From Psychromarinibacter halotolerans (GTDB taxonomy: Bacteria; Pseudomonadota; Alphaproteobacteria; Rhodobacterales; Rhodobacteraceae): 64,000 nucleotides of DNA. Positions 34,996 through 43,251 of the stretch are shown in pieces. Made by a program: the position numbers and the translations under genes. Location: NCBI RefSeq assembly GCF_029168315.1, contig NZ_JARGYD010000013.1:1-64000 (forward strand), written 5' to 3'. The first letter of the stretch is position 1, and each line of letters starts with the position of its first letter. Under the pieces are notes generated by a model. That model was not told where the DNA came from and searched no databases. It saw only the letters and a list, made by a program, of their open reading frames with translations.

Positions 34996-35646
34996 CTATG
35001 CGCCCGGCACCGGCGGATAGGCGATCCCCCGAAAGGCGGGAAAGTCGGCGTACCGCTCGGCCCGCTGCGGATCGGGTGTCAGACCGGGGCCGTACAGCTT
35101 GCCCTTCGGTGCGATGTAGCTTTGGATCAGGCGGTCCGGCTGCTCGCGCCAGCTTAGGTTGAAGGCCGCGTTCTTGGGGAAGAACCAAGCGACGTGAAAA
35201 TCGAGGTGATCGAACAGCCACCACGCCAGGTCGCGCCAATCGCGCCCCGCGTTGTACTGTTCGGCAAACCACGGGATCGACACCGACACCATCGCGCCCA
35301 TCCGCCCTTCGTCATCGCGCAGGTCCCAGATATGCCCGCCTCCGGCGTTCGACGCGTTAGACGCGCATTTCTGCGGCTTCACCTCGGTCGCGCCGAAGTC
35401 GTTCAGCGCCGCCGACCGATAGCCGGACCGGATGTCGATCGGTCCGAACGTCTCGACCAGCGGGTCCAGCAGTGTCGTGGCCAGCTTGCGCCCCGCCGCG
35501 ATGGCAAGGTCGGGGTCGTCGGGAATGTTCTGCTTGCCGTAGAAATTGCCGATCTCGGAATACAGGAAGTTGCGGAACTGGAAATGCTTCGACAGGCGCA
35601 CCCTGCCCAGATCCTCCAACGACACGTAACGTCCCGGTTTCCTCAC
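34996..35646 (-). CDS. Hypothetical protein, peptidase M15-like
   Basis: 216 residues. IDIRSGYRSAALNDFGA and the following GGGHIWDL stretch resemble the substrate and metal region of M15-type D,D-carboxypeptidase-like domains, but I cannot place a full zinc triad, and no signal peptide is present. GTG at 35646 overlaps the stop of the VOC gene by four bases (GTGA); another GTG at 35658 would add four residues. It is co-transcribed with the VOC and hydrolase genes upstream. Confidence 0.6.
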   Translation of the reverse strand: MRKPGRYVSLEDLGRVRLSKHFQFRNFLYSEIGNFYGKQNIPDDPDLAIAAGRKLATTLLDPLVETFGPIDIRSGYRSAALNDFGATEVKPQKCASNASNAGGGHIWDLRDDEGRMGAMVSVSIPWFAEQYNAGRDWRDLAWWLFDHLDFHVAWFFPKNAAFNLSWREQPDRLIQSYIAPKGKLYGPGLTPDPQRAERYADFPAFRGIAYPPVPGA

Positions 35647-36071
35647 GCACCGCCCCACTGGAATTCGCCGTTCGGCCCCAGCGGCGCGAAGGGATTGCAG
35701 GCCAGTTCCCAGACATGGCCATCCAGATCGGCGACATAGGACGTGTACCCGCCCCAGAACACCTTGTGCGGTGGCTTGATCCCGCGCCCGCCCGCGTCGA
35801 GGAACCGCTGGTACAGCGCGTCCACGCCCGCGTTGTCCGGCAGATTGTGCGCCAGCGTGATGCCCGAGAAGCCGCCGATCTCGGACGGGTCCAGCCCCAT
35901 ATCCTTCGCCAGCGCCGCGCGCGGATACAGGCCAAGCGTCTGGCCGATCAGGTCGAAGGCCACGATGCCCTCGTCCGCCGGCACGCGGGCCCAGCCCAGC
36001 GCCTCGTAGAACGCGGCCGATGCGTCGATGTCGTCGACCGCAAGGGTGATCAGGCTGACCCGCTGGTCCAA
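35643..36071 (-). CDS. VOC superfamily (glyoxalase/bleomycin-resistance-like) protein
   Basis: 142 residues, two beta-alpha-beta-beta-beta units: SLITLAVDDIDASAAFYEAL opens the first, and VADLDGHVWELACNPFAP closes the second with the usual metal-ligand glutamate. VOC proteins range from dioxygenases to isomerases; no substrate can be assigned. It lies 1 bp after the hydrolase gene and overlaps the M15-like gene, so the three form one unit. Confidence 0.88.
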   Translation of the reverse strand: MDQRVSLITLAVDDIDASAAFYEALGWARVPADEGIVAFDLIGQTLGLYPRAALAKDMGLDPSEIGGFSGITLAHNLPDNAGVDALYQRFLDAGGRGIKPPHKVFWGGYTSYVADLDGHVWELACNPFAPLGPNGEFQWGGA

Positions 36072-36072
36072 C

Positions 36073-36843
36073 TCAGTGCCCCCCGCGCGTCAGGACATCG
36101 TCGATGGCCCGTTCGATCAGCCCAAGGCATTCCGGAGTCGAGAACCTGTGGTCCGCCCCCTTCACCAGCGTCAGCCGCAAATCCTTGCCCTCGGCATGGT
36201 CCAGCAGCCGCAACGCGACCGCCATGTCGACATCGGCATCCTCGGTGCCCTGAAGGAACCGCGCCGGGAACTTCAGCACCAGCGGCAGCCGCAGGACCAA
36301 CTGGCTGCGCCCCTCTTCGATCAGCCGCCGGGTGATCACATAGGGGTCGTCGGAATACTCGGACGCCAATTCGACCCGCCCGTCCTCGACCAGCGCGACC
36401 TTCTGGTCGGCAGAGAACCCCGCCCACATCGAATCCTCGGTGAAATCCGGCGCGGCGGCGATGCCCACCAGCCCGCAGACCTTGTCCCCCAGCCGCTTCG
36501 ACAGGATCAGCGAAATCCACCCGCCCATCGACGACCCGACCAGCATCACCGGCCCGTCCACCAGCGCATTGATGGTCTCTTCGGCGTCCTCGGCCCAGTC
36601 TCCGATGGCGCCGTCCAGAAAATCCTCTGACGACTGGCCGTGACCGGAATAGTCGAACCGCAGGAAAGCCTGCCCGCGCTTGCGGCACCAGTCTTCAAGA
36701 TGCACCGCCTTGGTGCCTTCCATGTCCGAGCGGAAGCCGCCCAGAAACACCACGGTCGGCCCCTTGCCCCCGGTCAGGTGGTACGCGATGCGCCGCCCCT
36801 GCGGCGTCTCAAGATACGATGGTTCCGACGATGGTTCCGACAT
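36073..36843 (-). CDS. Alpha/beta hydrolase (ABHD10-like)
   Basis: 256 residues. Nucleophile elbow GSSMGG, acid near LQGTEDADVDM and catalytic His in KGADHRFS are all present. The N-terminal layout (ETPQGRRIAYHLTGGKGPTV, then VFLGGFRSDMEGTKA) is that of the ABHD10/thioesterase-like bacterial group. ATG 36843 follows GGAGGATGCC, a strong ribosome site; the frame is open further up into the thrS leader. First gene of the hydrolase-VOC-M15-like unit, divergent from thrS. Confidence 0.9.
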   Translation of the reverse strand: MSEPSSEPSYLETPQGRRIAYHLTGGKGPTVVFLGGFRSDMEGTKAVHLEDWCRKRGQAFLRFDYSGHGQSSEDFLDGAIGDWAEDAEETINALVDGPVMLVGSSMGGWISLILSKRLGDKVCGLVGIAAAPDFTEDSMWAGFSADQKVALVEDGRVELASEYSDDPYVITRRLIEEGRSQLVLRLPLVLKFPARFLQGTEDADVDMAVALRLLDHAEGKDLRLTLVKGADHRFSTPECLGLIERAIDDVLTRGGH

Positions 36844-37012
36844 GGCATCCTCCCGAATTGCCTTCTGAATACACGCGAGGCTGCAGGACACGAAAGCCTT
36901 AACATCGCGTCCACGCCGGTTGACTTCCTTGTGAAGCCGAAGCCATAAGCGCCGCACACTTATATACCCGCAACCGGGCGTTCCGTGGGCGCCAAACCGA
37001 CGAGGAGCCGAT

Positions 37013-38962
37013 ATGGCCCAGATCTCTCTGACATTCCCCGATGGCAATTCGCGTGACTTCGACGCGGGCGTGACGCCTGCGCAGGTGGCCGAAAGCATCT
37101 CGACCAGCCTTGGCAAGAAAGCGATCAGCGCGACGGTCAACGGCGCGCATTACGACCTTCAGTGGCCGATTGCCGAGGATGCGTCGATTGCCATCCACAC
37201 CCTGCAGGACGACGAACAGGCGCTGGAACTGATCCGGCACGACCTTGCGCACATCATGGCGCGGGCGGTGCAGGAACTGTGGCCCGACGTGAAGGTCACG
37301 ATCGGTCCGGTCCGCGACAACGGCTGGTTCTACGATTTCGACCGGGCCGAGCCGTTCACGCCCGAGGACCTTGGCGAGATCGAAGCCAAGATGAAAGAGA
37401 TCATCAACGCCCGCGATCCGGTGAAAACCGAAGTCTGGGACCGCGCCCAAGCCGTCGCCTATTACAAAGAGCGTGGCGAGCCGTTCAAGATCGAGCTTCT
37501 GGACCGCATCCCCGAGGATCAGGACATCCGCATGTACTGGCACGGCGACTGGCAGGACCTGTGCCGTGGCCCGCACCTGCAGAACACCGGGCAGGTCCCG
37601 GCGGACGCGTTCAAGCTGACCCACGTCGCCGGCGCCTACTGGCTGGGTGACAGCAGCCGCCCGATGCTGCAGCGGATCTATGGCGTCGCCTTCAAGGACC
37701 GCAAGGCGCTGAAGGCGTGGCAGATCATGATGGAAGAGGCCGCCAAACGCGACCACCGGAAGCTGGGCCGCGAGATGGACCTGTACCACATGCAGGAAGA
37801 AGCGCCGGGCCAGATCTTCTGGCACCCGAACGGCTGGAAGATCTACACCACGCTGCAGGACTACATCCGCCGCAAGCAGGAAGCCGGCGGCTATGTCGAG
37901 GTCAACACGCCGCAGGTGGTGAACCGCAAGCTGTGGGAAGCCTCGGGCCACTGGGACAACTACCAAGAGCATATGTTCATCGTCGAGGTCGACGAGGATC
38001 ACGCGCGCGAAAAGACCGTCAACGCGCTGAAGCCGATGAACTGCCCCTGCCACGTTCAGATCTTCAACACCGGCCTGAAGTCCTATCGCGACCTGCCGCT
38101 GCGGATGGCAGAGTTCGGGTCCTGCGCCCGTTACGAACCCTCGGGCGCGCTGCACGGCATCATGCGGGTGCGCGGCTTTACGCAGGACGACGCGCATATC
38201 TTCTGCACGCCGGACCAGATCGAGGCCGAGACCGAGAAGTTCATCGCCTTCCTCGCCGACATCTATGCCGACCTCGGGTTCACCGACTGGACGGTGAAGC
38301 TGTCGACGCGCCCGGAAAAGCGGATCGGGTCGGAAGAGGAATGGGACCGCGTCGAAACGGCGCTGGCCAACGCCACCAAGGCGGCGGGCTACGACTATAC
38401 GATCAACGAGGGCGAAGGCGCGTTCTACGGTCCGAAGCTGGAATTCGTGCTGACCGACGCCATCGGCCGCGACTGGCAGTGCGGCACCTTCCAGGTCGAC
38501 CCCAACCTGCCCGAGCGGCTGGACGCCAGCTATGTCGGCGCCGACGGCGACAAGCACCGTCCGGTGATGCTGCACCGCGCCGTGGTCGGCAGCTTCGAGC
38601 GGTTCATCGGCATCCTGATCGAGAACTTCGCGGGCAAGCTGCCGTTCTGGCTGGCGCCGCGACAGGTGGTCGTCGCCTCGATCGTGTCGGAAGCCGACGC
38701 CTACGTGCACGAGGTCGTAAAGACGCTGCAGGCCGCAGGCATCCGCGCCGAGGCGGACACCCGCAACGAGAAGATCAACTACAAGGTCCGCGAGCACTCG
38801 CTTGGCAAGGTCCCGGTGATCCTGGCCTGCGGCGCCCGCGAGGTCGAGGAACGCACGGTCACCGTCCGCCGCCTTGGCGAGAAACAGACCAGCGTCGAGG
38901 CGCTGGACGATCTGGCGAAGAGCCTTGCGGCGGACGCGACACCGCCCGACCTTCGGAAGTAA
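37013..38962 (+). CDS. thrS: Threonine--tRNA ligase
   Basis: 649 residues, full-length class II synthetase. The order is an N-terminal TGS domain (ISLTFPDGNSRDFDAGVTPA), an editing/SAD domain with the HDLAHIMARAVQEL motif, a catalytic core with the zinc cysteine in MNCPCHVQIF and motif 2 RMAEFGSCARYEPSGALHGI, motif 3 LMLHRAVVGSFERFIGILIE-like (VMLHRA), and an anticodon-binding domain. GAGGAG precedes the ATG. It ends in a clear terminator. Confidence 0.97.
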   Translation: MAQISLTFPDGNSRDFDAGVTPAQVAESISTSLGKKAISATVNGAHYDLQWPIAEDASIAIHTLQDDEQALELIRHDLAHIMARAVQELWPDVKVTIGPVRDNGWFYDFDRAEPFTPEDLGEIEAKMKEIINARDPVKTEVWDRAQAVAYYKERGEPFKIELLDRIPEDQDIRMYWHGDWQDLCRGPHLQNTGQVPADAFKLTHVAGAYWLGDSSRPMLQRIYGVAFKDRKALKAWQIMMEEAAKRDHRKLGREMDLYHMQEEAPGQIFWHPNGWKIYTTLQDYIRRKQEAGGYVEVNTPQVVNRKLWEASGHWDNYQEHMFIVEVDEDHAREKTVNALKPMNCPCHVQIFNTGLKSYRDLPLRMAEFGSCARYEPSGALHGIMRVRGFTQDDAHIFCTPDQIEAETEKFIAFLADIYADLGFTDWTVKLSTRPEKRIGSEEEWDRVETALANATKAAGYDYTINEGEGAFYGPKLEFVLTDAIGRDWQCGTFQVDPNLPERLDASYVGADGDKHRPVMLHRAVVGSFERFIGILIENFAGKLPFWLAPRQVVVASIVSEADAYVHEVVKTLQAAGIRAEADTRNEKINYKVREHSLGKVPVILACGAREVEERTVTVRRLGEKQTSVEALDDLAKSLAADATPPDLRK

Positions 38963-38971
38963 CGCAACGAC

Positions 38972-38998
38972 AAAGGCGCCCCCCGGGGCGCCTTTTCA
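38972..38998 (+). terminator. Terminator of thrS
   Basis: Stem AAAGGCGCC / GGCGCCTTTT around a C/G-rich loop, followed by TTTTCATTTC. Confidence 0.88.
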
Positions 38999-39066
38999 TT
39001 TCGTCGTGCTGATGCGGGACCCAGGATTCGGAGCGCTATGTCCGCTCTGAGCCCTAAGCAGCGGCT

Positions 39067-39696
39067 CTAACCCCTAAGCGCCCGGAAACCCCAAGACAGA
39101 AAGATTCCGAAATAAACGACGGCGAAGATGCTGAGCAAAATACTCACAAAGGCGAAAGTCTCTGAATGTGGTCGGTGTACGCATTCCGAGGCAGAGCAAC
39201 TCCCCCAAGCGAAAATTGCAGACAATACCGGTATCGCGACCACTACGAAGTATGCGGTTTTGAAAACCTCCCGCCGTGTTTTTGGCTCGTACATTTTGGC
39301 GGCGATGCCGCAGGGGTGGTAAACCCCTGTAGCATAGGTGGCTGAAAGAGATCTGATTGTCGGCGCCTCAAATTTTTCTTGCCGCTTCTCAAGCAATTTT
39401 CTGGCCGGTACGGAAAACCCGGCAAGCACGCTAAGCGCGCGCATTTCCGCGTGCCATTTACTGTCAGCATGATCAGGCTGAGAGTCTCTCATCAACGCTA
39501 TAGCATCTTCACTGCTTATTTGGGCGAGTTCCAGATGCCGGTCCGAGAACCGTCGCCAATGGCGAAGTTTCTTGAAAAGATTATCTATGCTGACGTCCGC
39601 ATCAATTTCGGACGTGTCTACTCCGAGAATGTCCGCAGCTAGCGCGACAAATGCGGCCAAGAGGGCTTCGGGATCATTGTAATTGGAATTCGTCAT
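39067..39696 (-). CDS. Hypothetical membrane protein in low-GC patch
   Basis: 209 residues, no family recognised. The N-terminal ~140 residues are soluble and helical; two hydrophobic helices near the C-terminus (FVVVAIPVLSAIFAW and FVSILLSIFAVVYFGIFL) flank a short Cys-containing loop (GSCSASEC). The gene has clearly lower GC and different codon use from its neighbours and stands alone between two terminators, so it looks recently acquired. Soluble sensor plus C-terminal two-helix anchor is a layout seen in many accessory systems, but no defence domain is identifiable. Confidence 0.65.
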   Translation of the reverse strand: MTNSNYNDPEALLAAFVALAADILGVDTSEIDADVSIDNLFKKLRHWRRFSDRHLELAQISSEDAIALMRDSQPDHADSKWHAEMRALSVLAGFSVPARKLLEKRQEKFEAPTIRSLSATYATGVYHPCGIAAKMYEPKTRREVFKTAYFVVVAIPVLSAIFAWGSCSASECVHRPHSETFAFVSILLSIFAVVYFGIFLSWGFRALRG

Positions 39697-39816
39697 CTTG
39701 CCGGCATACCGATAAAGATTGACGAAAGGATGTCCGCTTCGTCCGCCAAGCCGACCTCTGGCGCCATAACTTCATAGCTATAAGTGGTTCGGTCACGAGG
39801 CGCTCCGCCAAACGGT

Positions 39817-39846
39817 AAAGGCGTCCCGTGGGACGCCTTTCTCTTT
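39817..39846. terminator. Bidirectional terminator before nrsF 3' end
   Basis: An 11-bp stem AAAGGCGTCCC / GGGACGCCTTT with a 2-base loop, with T-rich sequence on the + side (CTCTTTCC). It would end the sigF-nrsF transcript on the minus strand as well as anything coming from the left. Confidence 0.75.
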
Positions 39847-39861
39847 CCACAGATCGCGCCC

Positions 39862-40524
39862 CTACCAGCGCAGGAACCGCCGCCCCGCCAGCGCGCCGAT
39901 GCCGGTCGCGACGCCGATGGCGACGCTGTACCAGACCGCGTAGAACAGCGGGGAATCCTCGGTGCAGAACAGCGAATAGACCGCCGTCGACAGCCCCGCC
40001 GCCGCGAGACCCGCCAGCGCACCGCTGCGGGTCGGGTGCACCGGGGCGCCGCGTTTCAGGGCGTTGATCAGCCCCGCGAGGATCGGCAGCGACAGGACGG
40101 TGATCGCCGGGATGCAGACTTGCGTCGAATGGCCCAGGAACAGGATCAGCCGCTGTCCCGCCTCGGTGGCGCCCAGCGCCCAGAAGAACAGCGCGCCCAC
40201 CGCCGCAGGCACCAGCCACACGGCGCGCCCCGTCTTGCCCGAGGGCACCGCCGGGCGCGCCGACCGCACCGCCAGCACCCACGCGAAGGCCGCAAGCAGC
40301 AACGGCAGCGCGGTCTTCGCCAGCACCACCGGGTCCATCAGCGCCGTGCCCAGCCCGGCGCGCGGGCCCAGCACAAGGAAGAACAGCACAACGGTCACGG
40401 CCAGACCCGCCACGCTGCCCAAGCCCGCCCGCCCCTCGATCGAGGCGGCGGGGGCCGGGGCGGGCTGAGCCGCCAGCGTGGCGATGAGGTCGTCGGTCTT
40501 CATTCTCTCCGTCTCTTCCGTCAT
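39862..40524 (-). CDS. nrsF: NrsF family (DUF1109) membrane anti-sigma factor
   Basis: 220 residues with six hydrophobic helices and a short cytoplasmic N-terminus. Two cysteines are present, C137 (STQVCIPAI) and C187 (YSLFCTED), matching the pair on which Caulobacter NrsF depends for sensing. NrsF holds its ECF sigma factor inactive until metal stress. The start is ATG 40524, in a 4-bp ATGA overlap with the sigma gene; ATG 40503 is an alternative. Together with the sigma gene it controls bufferin-type operons in Caulobacter, and such an operon is directly divergent here. Confidence 0.88.
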   Translation of the reverse strand: MTEETERMKTDDLIATLAAQPAPAPAASIEGRAGLGSVAGLAVTVVLFFLVLGPRAGLGTALMDPVVLAKTALPLLLAAFAWVLAVRSARPAVPSGKTGRAVWLVPAAVGALFFWALGATEAGQRLILFLGHSTQVCIPAITVLSLPILAGLINALKRGAPVHPTRSGALAGLAAAGLSTAVYSLFCTEDSPLFYAVWYSVAIGVATGIGALAGRRFLRW

Positions 40525-41057
40525 TCGTTGGCACCGGCCAGCTTCTTCAGCCGGGTCAGCGCGCGGTGATAGGCCACACGGACCGCGCCTTCGCTCATTC
40601 CCATGCGCGCACCGACTTCGCCGGCGCTTTCGCCTTCCACGCCCACGGCGCGGACGATCCCGGCAGAGCGGTCGTCCAGCCCGTCCATCAGCCGGGCAAG
40701 GTCGCGGGCCGCCGTCGGGTCGCCCGGCGCCTCGTCGGCCAGCCGGTCGGCCAGATCGTCGATGGGCACCTGCGTCGTCCCCTTGCGGCGGCGGAACGCG
40801 TCCGCCGTCTTGTAGCGGGCGATGGCATACAGCCACGGCGCCACCGGGTCGCCCTCGCGCCATGTATGACGCTTTGCGTGGATCGCAAGCAGGACCTCCT
40901 GCACGATATCCTCGTTCTCGGCCTCGGCCGATGACCGGCCGCGCACGATGGTCCGGATGACCGGGGTCACGTCTTGCAGGAACGCGGCATAGGCCACAGC
41001 CTCGCCGCGGTTCGCCCTGCTCAGGAGCGCGCCCCATCGATCATTCCGATCCGTCAT
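40521..41057 (-). CDS. sigF: ECF sigma factor, SigF type
   Basis: 178 residues with only the two ECF regions: sigma-2 (ENEDIVQEVLLAIHAKRHTW, then APWLYAIARYKTADAFRRR) and sigma-4 (ESAGEVGARMGMSEGAVRVA). It lacks region 1 and 3, as expected. Overlap with the NrsF gene and divergence from a bufferin operon identify the SigF class. An upstream GTAAC-N16-CGAAT pair on its own strand suggests autoregulation. Confidence 0.9.
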   Translation of the reverse strand: MTDRNDRWGALLSRANRGEAVAYAAFLQDVTPVIRTIVRGRSSAEAENEDIVQEVLLAIHAKRHTWREGDPVAPWLYAIARYKTADAFRRRKGTTQVPIDDLADRLADEAPGDPTAARDLARLMDGLDDRSAGIVRAVGVEGESAGEVGARMGMSEGAVRVAYHRALTRLKKLAGANE

Positions 41058-41066
41058 TACCCCTCC

Positions 41067-41092
41067 ATTCGCGCGGTGCCGGGAAACGTTAC
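41067..41092 (-). promoter_or_regulatory. SigF-type promoter of sigF-nrsF
   Basis: Minus-strand GTAAC (41092-41088) and CGAAT (41071-41067), with a 16-base spacer. It ends about 10 bases before the sigma ATG. It mirrors the promoter on the other strand, including the GTAACRTT start. Confidence 0.6.
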
Positions 41093-41139
41093 AGGCACCA
41101 ACCCATTTCAGGCAAATTATTCACTCGTCCGTGATCGGC

Positions 41140-41166
41140 GTAACATTCCCCGCGCCTTCCCCGAAT
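41140..41166 (+). promoter_or_regulatory. SigF-type promoter of the bufferin operon
   Basis: GTAAC at 41140-41144 and CGAAT at 41162-41166, 17-base spacer, 50 bases before the bufA ATG. It shares GTAAC(A/G)TT(C/T)CCC with the divergent sigF promoter. Both elements resemble what I recall for Caulobacter SigF; I have not checked this. Confidence 0.6.
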
Positions 41167-41216
41167 GGCTTTGCATGGACGCCACGAACGGCGATCCGCT
41201 TCATCGGAGGATAGAC

Positions 41217-41528
41217 ATGACCACGACCACCAACAAAGCCCTTCTCGCCACCGCCGTTGCAACCGCCCTGATGGGTGTCAGCGTCGCCGGCACCGCCAGC
41301 GCCCAAGCGCAAGAGAAATGCTTCGGCGTTTCGATGGCGGGCGCGAACGACTGCGCCGCCGGCCCGGGCACCACCTGCGCCGGGACGTCCAAGGTGGACT
41401 ATCAGGGCAATGCGTGGACGCTTGTCGACGCGGGCACCTGCGCCGAGATCGAGCTTCCCGCGATGGCCGACGGCACGCCCCGCATGGGGTCGCTGGAAGC
41501 GCTGGAGCGTGACCTTCCCATGTCCTGA
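41217..41528 (+). CDS. bufA: Bufferin-type precursor (BufA, DUF2282)
   Basis: 103 residues. A signal peptide of about 29 residues (ATAVATALMGVSVAGTASA) precedes a mature region with four cysteines, C35, C46, C54 and C75, in the order EKCFGVSMAGANDC ... TTCAGTSK ... AGTC. In Caulobacter, cysteines of this family are converted to thiooxazoles by the MNIO partner, and the peptide sequesters copper in the periplasm. GGAGG lies 6 bases before the ATG. It is the first gene of the bufABC-doxX operon, with two hairpins before bufB. Confidence 0.92.
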   Translation: MTTTTNKALLATAVATALMGVSVAGTASAQAQEKCFGVSMAGANDCAAGPGTTCAGTSKVDYQGNAWTLVDAGTCAEIELPAMADGTPRMGSLEALERDLPMS

Positions 41529-41533
41529 CCGGA

Positions 41534-41587
41534 CCCGGGCCTTCCCCGGGCCCAAACCAGACTGGGCGCGGCACATCAGCCGCGCCC
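41534..41587 (+). other. Two hairpins between bufA and bufB
   Basis: CCCGGG-CCTTC-CCCGGG at 41534-41550, then a perfect 9-bp stem GGGCGCGGC / GCCGCGCCC with a 6-base loop at 41564-41587. Neither has a T-tract, so they are more likely to stabilise the bufA mRNA 3' end or attenuate downstream genes than to terminate fully. Confidence 0.55.
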
Positions 41588-41623
41588 GGTCCACCGACGA
41601 TCACCGGACAGAAAGGCAGACCG

Positions 41624-42493
41624 ATGCTTGACGCGACCCCCCAGACGTTCGACCGCCTCCCGCATTCGCCCGGCGTCGGCTATAAACCGCAGCACTATGC
41701 AGACATCCTGCGCGATCCCGCCCCGGTGCGGTGGCTGGAGATCCACGCCGAGAATTACATGGGCGACGGCGGCCGCCCGCTGGCGCAGCTGCGCCACTTG
41801 GCCGAACGGTTCCCGATCTCTGTCCACGGTGTCGGCCTGTCGATCGGCGGCGAGGGACGGCTGGACCCCGATCACCTTGCCCGGCTGCGGCACCTTGTCG
41901 AGTGGCTGAACCCTGCCAGCTTTTCCGAGCACCTTGCGTGGTCCACCCATGACAGCCACTTTCTGAACGACCTGCTGCCCCTGCCCTATACCGCGCAAAC
42001 GCTGGCCCGCGTCGCGGCGCATATCGATCAGGTGCAGGACACGCTGGGCCGCCGGATGCTGCTGGAAAACCCGTCCAGCTATCTCGCCTTCGAGGAAAGC
42101 GACTGGTCCGAGATCGATTTTCTGGCCGAGATCGCCCGGCGCACCGGCTGCGGCCTGCTGCTGGACGTGAACAACGTCTTCGTTTCGGCCACCAACCAGC
42201 AGACCGACCCGGTGTCCTATATCGATGCCTTCCCCCATGCCGCCGTGGGCGAGATCCATCTTGGCGGCCATGACGAGGATGAGGACGAAGCCGGTGCGCC
42301 GCTGCTGATCGACAGCCACGGGGCCGAGGTCGTCGATCCGGTCTGGTCGCTGTATGCCCACACCATTGCCGTGGGCGGCGCGAAGCCCACGTTGATCGAA
42401 TGGGACACCGATGTGCCCGACTGGCCGGTGCTGGCCGCCGAGGCCGCCCGCGCGGCACGGGTGCTGGAGCCCGTTTCGGAGACGGTCGGATGA
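41624..42493 (+). CDS. bufB: MNIO family peptide-modifying enzyme (BufB, DUF692)
   Basis: 289 residues, TIM-barrel multinuclear non-heme iron oxidase. Likely metal and active-site positions are visible in order: EIHAENYM, SVHGVGLSIGG, FSEHLAWSTH, LLENPSSYLAF, LLLDVNNVFVSATN, GEIHLGGH and LIEWDTDVP. It should modify the cysteines of the upstream precursor. It overlaps the DUF2063 gene by 4 bp (ATGA). The length and motif order are normal for the family. Confidence 0.94.
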   Translation: MLDATPQTFDRLPHSPGVGYKPQHYADILRDPAPVRWLEIHAENYMGDGGRPLAQLRHLAERFPISVHGVGLSIGGEGRLDPDHLARLRHLVEWLNPASFSEHLAWSTHDSHFLNDLLPLPYTAQTLARVAAHIDQVQDTLGRRMLLENPSSYLAFEESDWSEIDFLAEIARRTGCGLLLDVNNVFVSATNQQTDPVSYIDAFPHAAVGEIHLGGHDEDEDEAGAPLLIDSHGAEVVDPVWSLYAHTIAVGGAKPTLIEWDTDVPDWPVLAAEAARAARVLEPVSETVG

Positions 42494-43251
42494 GCGTCAC
42501 GCAGGATCAGTTCACCCGCGCCATGCTGGACCCCGCCGCCGCCGTGCCGCCGGGGCTGGCCAACCCGGATGGCCGCCCCGCCGCACGCCGGTTCGACGTG
42601 TACCGCAACAACGTCGCCGTCAGCCTGACCGAGGCGCTAGAACAGGCGTTCCCGGTGATCCGCAAGCTGGTGGGCGACGCCAATTTCCGGGTGCTGGCCG
42701 GGATCTACCTGCGCAAGCACCCGCCCGCCTCGGCACTGATGATGCACTACGGGCAGGATATGCCCGGCTTTCTCGAAACCTTCGAGCCGGTGCAGACCCT
42801 TGGCTATCTGCCCGACGTGGCGCGACTGGAACTGGCGTTGCGCGCGTCCTACCACGCCGCCGACAGTTGCGGCGTTGCGCCCGAGACGTTGCAGGCGCTG
42901 CCGCCCGACCGGCTGATGGGGTCCGCCCTTCGGTTGGCCCCGTCGCTGCGGCTGCTGCGGTCGGACTGGCCGGTGCACGGGATCTGGCGGTTCAACACCG
43001 TCCCCGACGCGCCCAAGCCCGAACCGCGCGCCGAGGACGTCCTGATCCTGCGGCCTGACTACGACCCGGCGCCCGTGCTGCTGCCGTCGGGCGGCGGAAC
43101 CTTCATGGCCCGGCTGTTGGCCCACGCCACCCTTGCCGAAGCCCACGACGCCGCGCTGGACGCCGCGCCGGGCTTCGATCTTGCCCCGTTGCTTGGGCAA
43201 CTCATCACCGCCGGTGCGATCACCGGCCTGACGGAAGGACCCACAGGATGA
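42490..43251 (+). CDS. bufC: DUF2063 partner protein of the MNIO enzyme (BufC)
   Basis: 253 residues. The N-terminal DUF2063 domain (FDVYRNNVAVSLTEALEQAF, then YLRKHPPASALMMHYGQDMP) is the precursor-recognition partner that forms a complex with BufB in related systems. The C-terminal half is a beta-rich domain with PSGGGTFMARLL. It starts at the ATGA overlap with bufB and ends in an ATGA overlap with doxX, so translation of bufB-bufC-doxX is coupled. Confidence 0.92.
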   Translation: MSVTQDQFTRAMLDPAAAVPPGLANPDGRPAARRFDVYRNNVAVSLTEALEQAFPVIRKLVGDANFRVLAGIYLRKHPPASALMMHYGQDMPGFLETFEPVQTLGYLPDVARLELALRASYHAADSCGVAPETLQALPPDRLMGSALRLAPSLRLLRSDWPVHGIWRFNTVPDAPKPEPRAEDVLILRPDYDPAPVLLPSGGGTFMARLLAHATLAEAHDAALDAAPGFDLAPLLGQLITAGAITGLTEGPTG

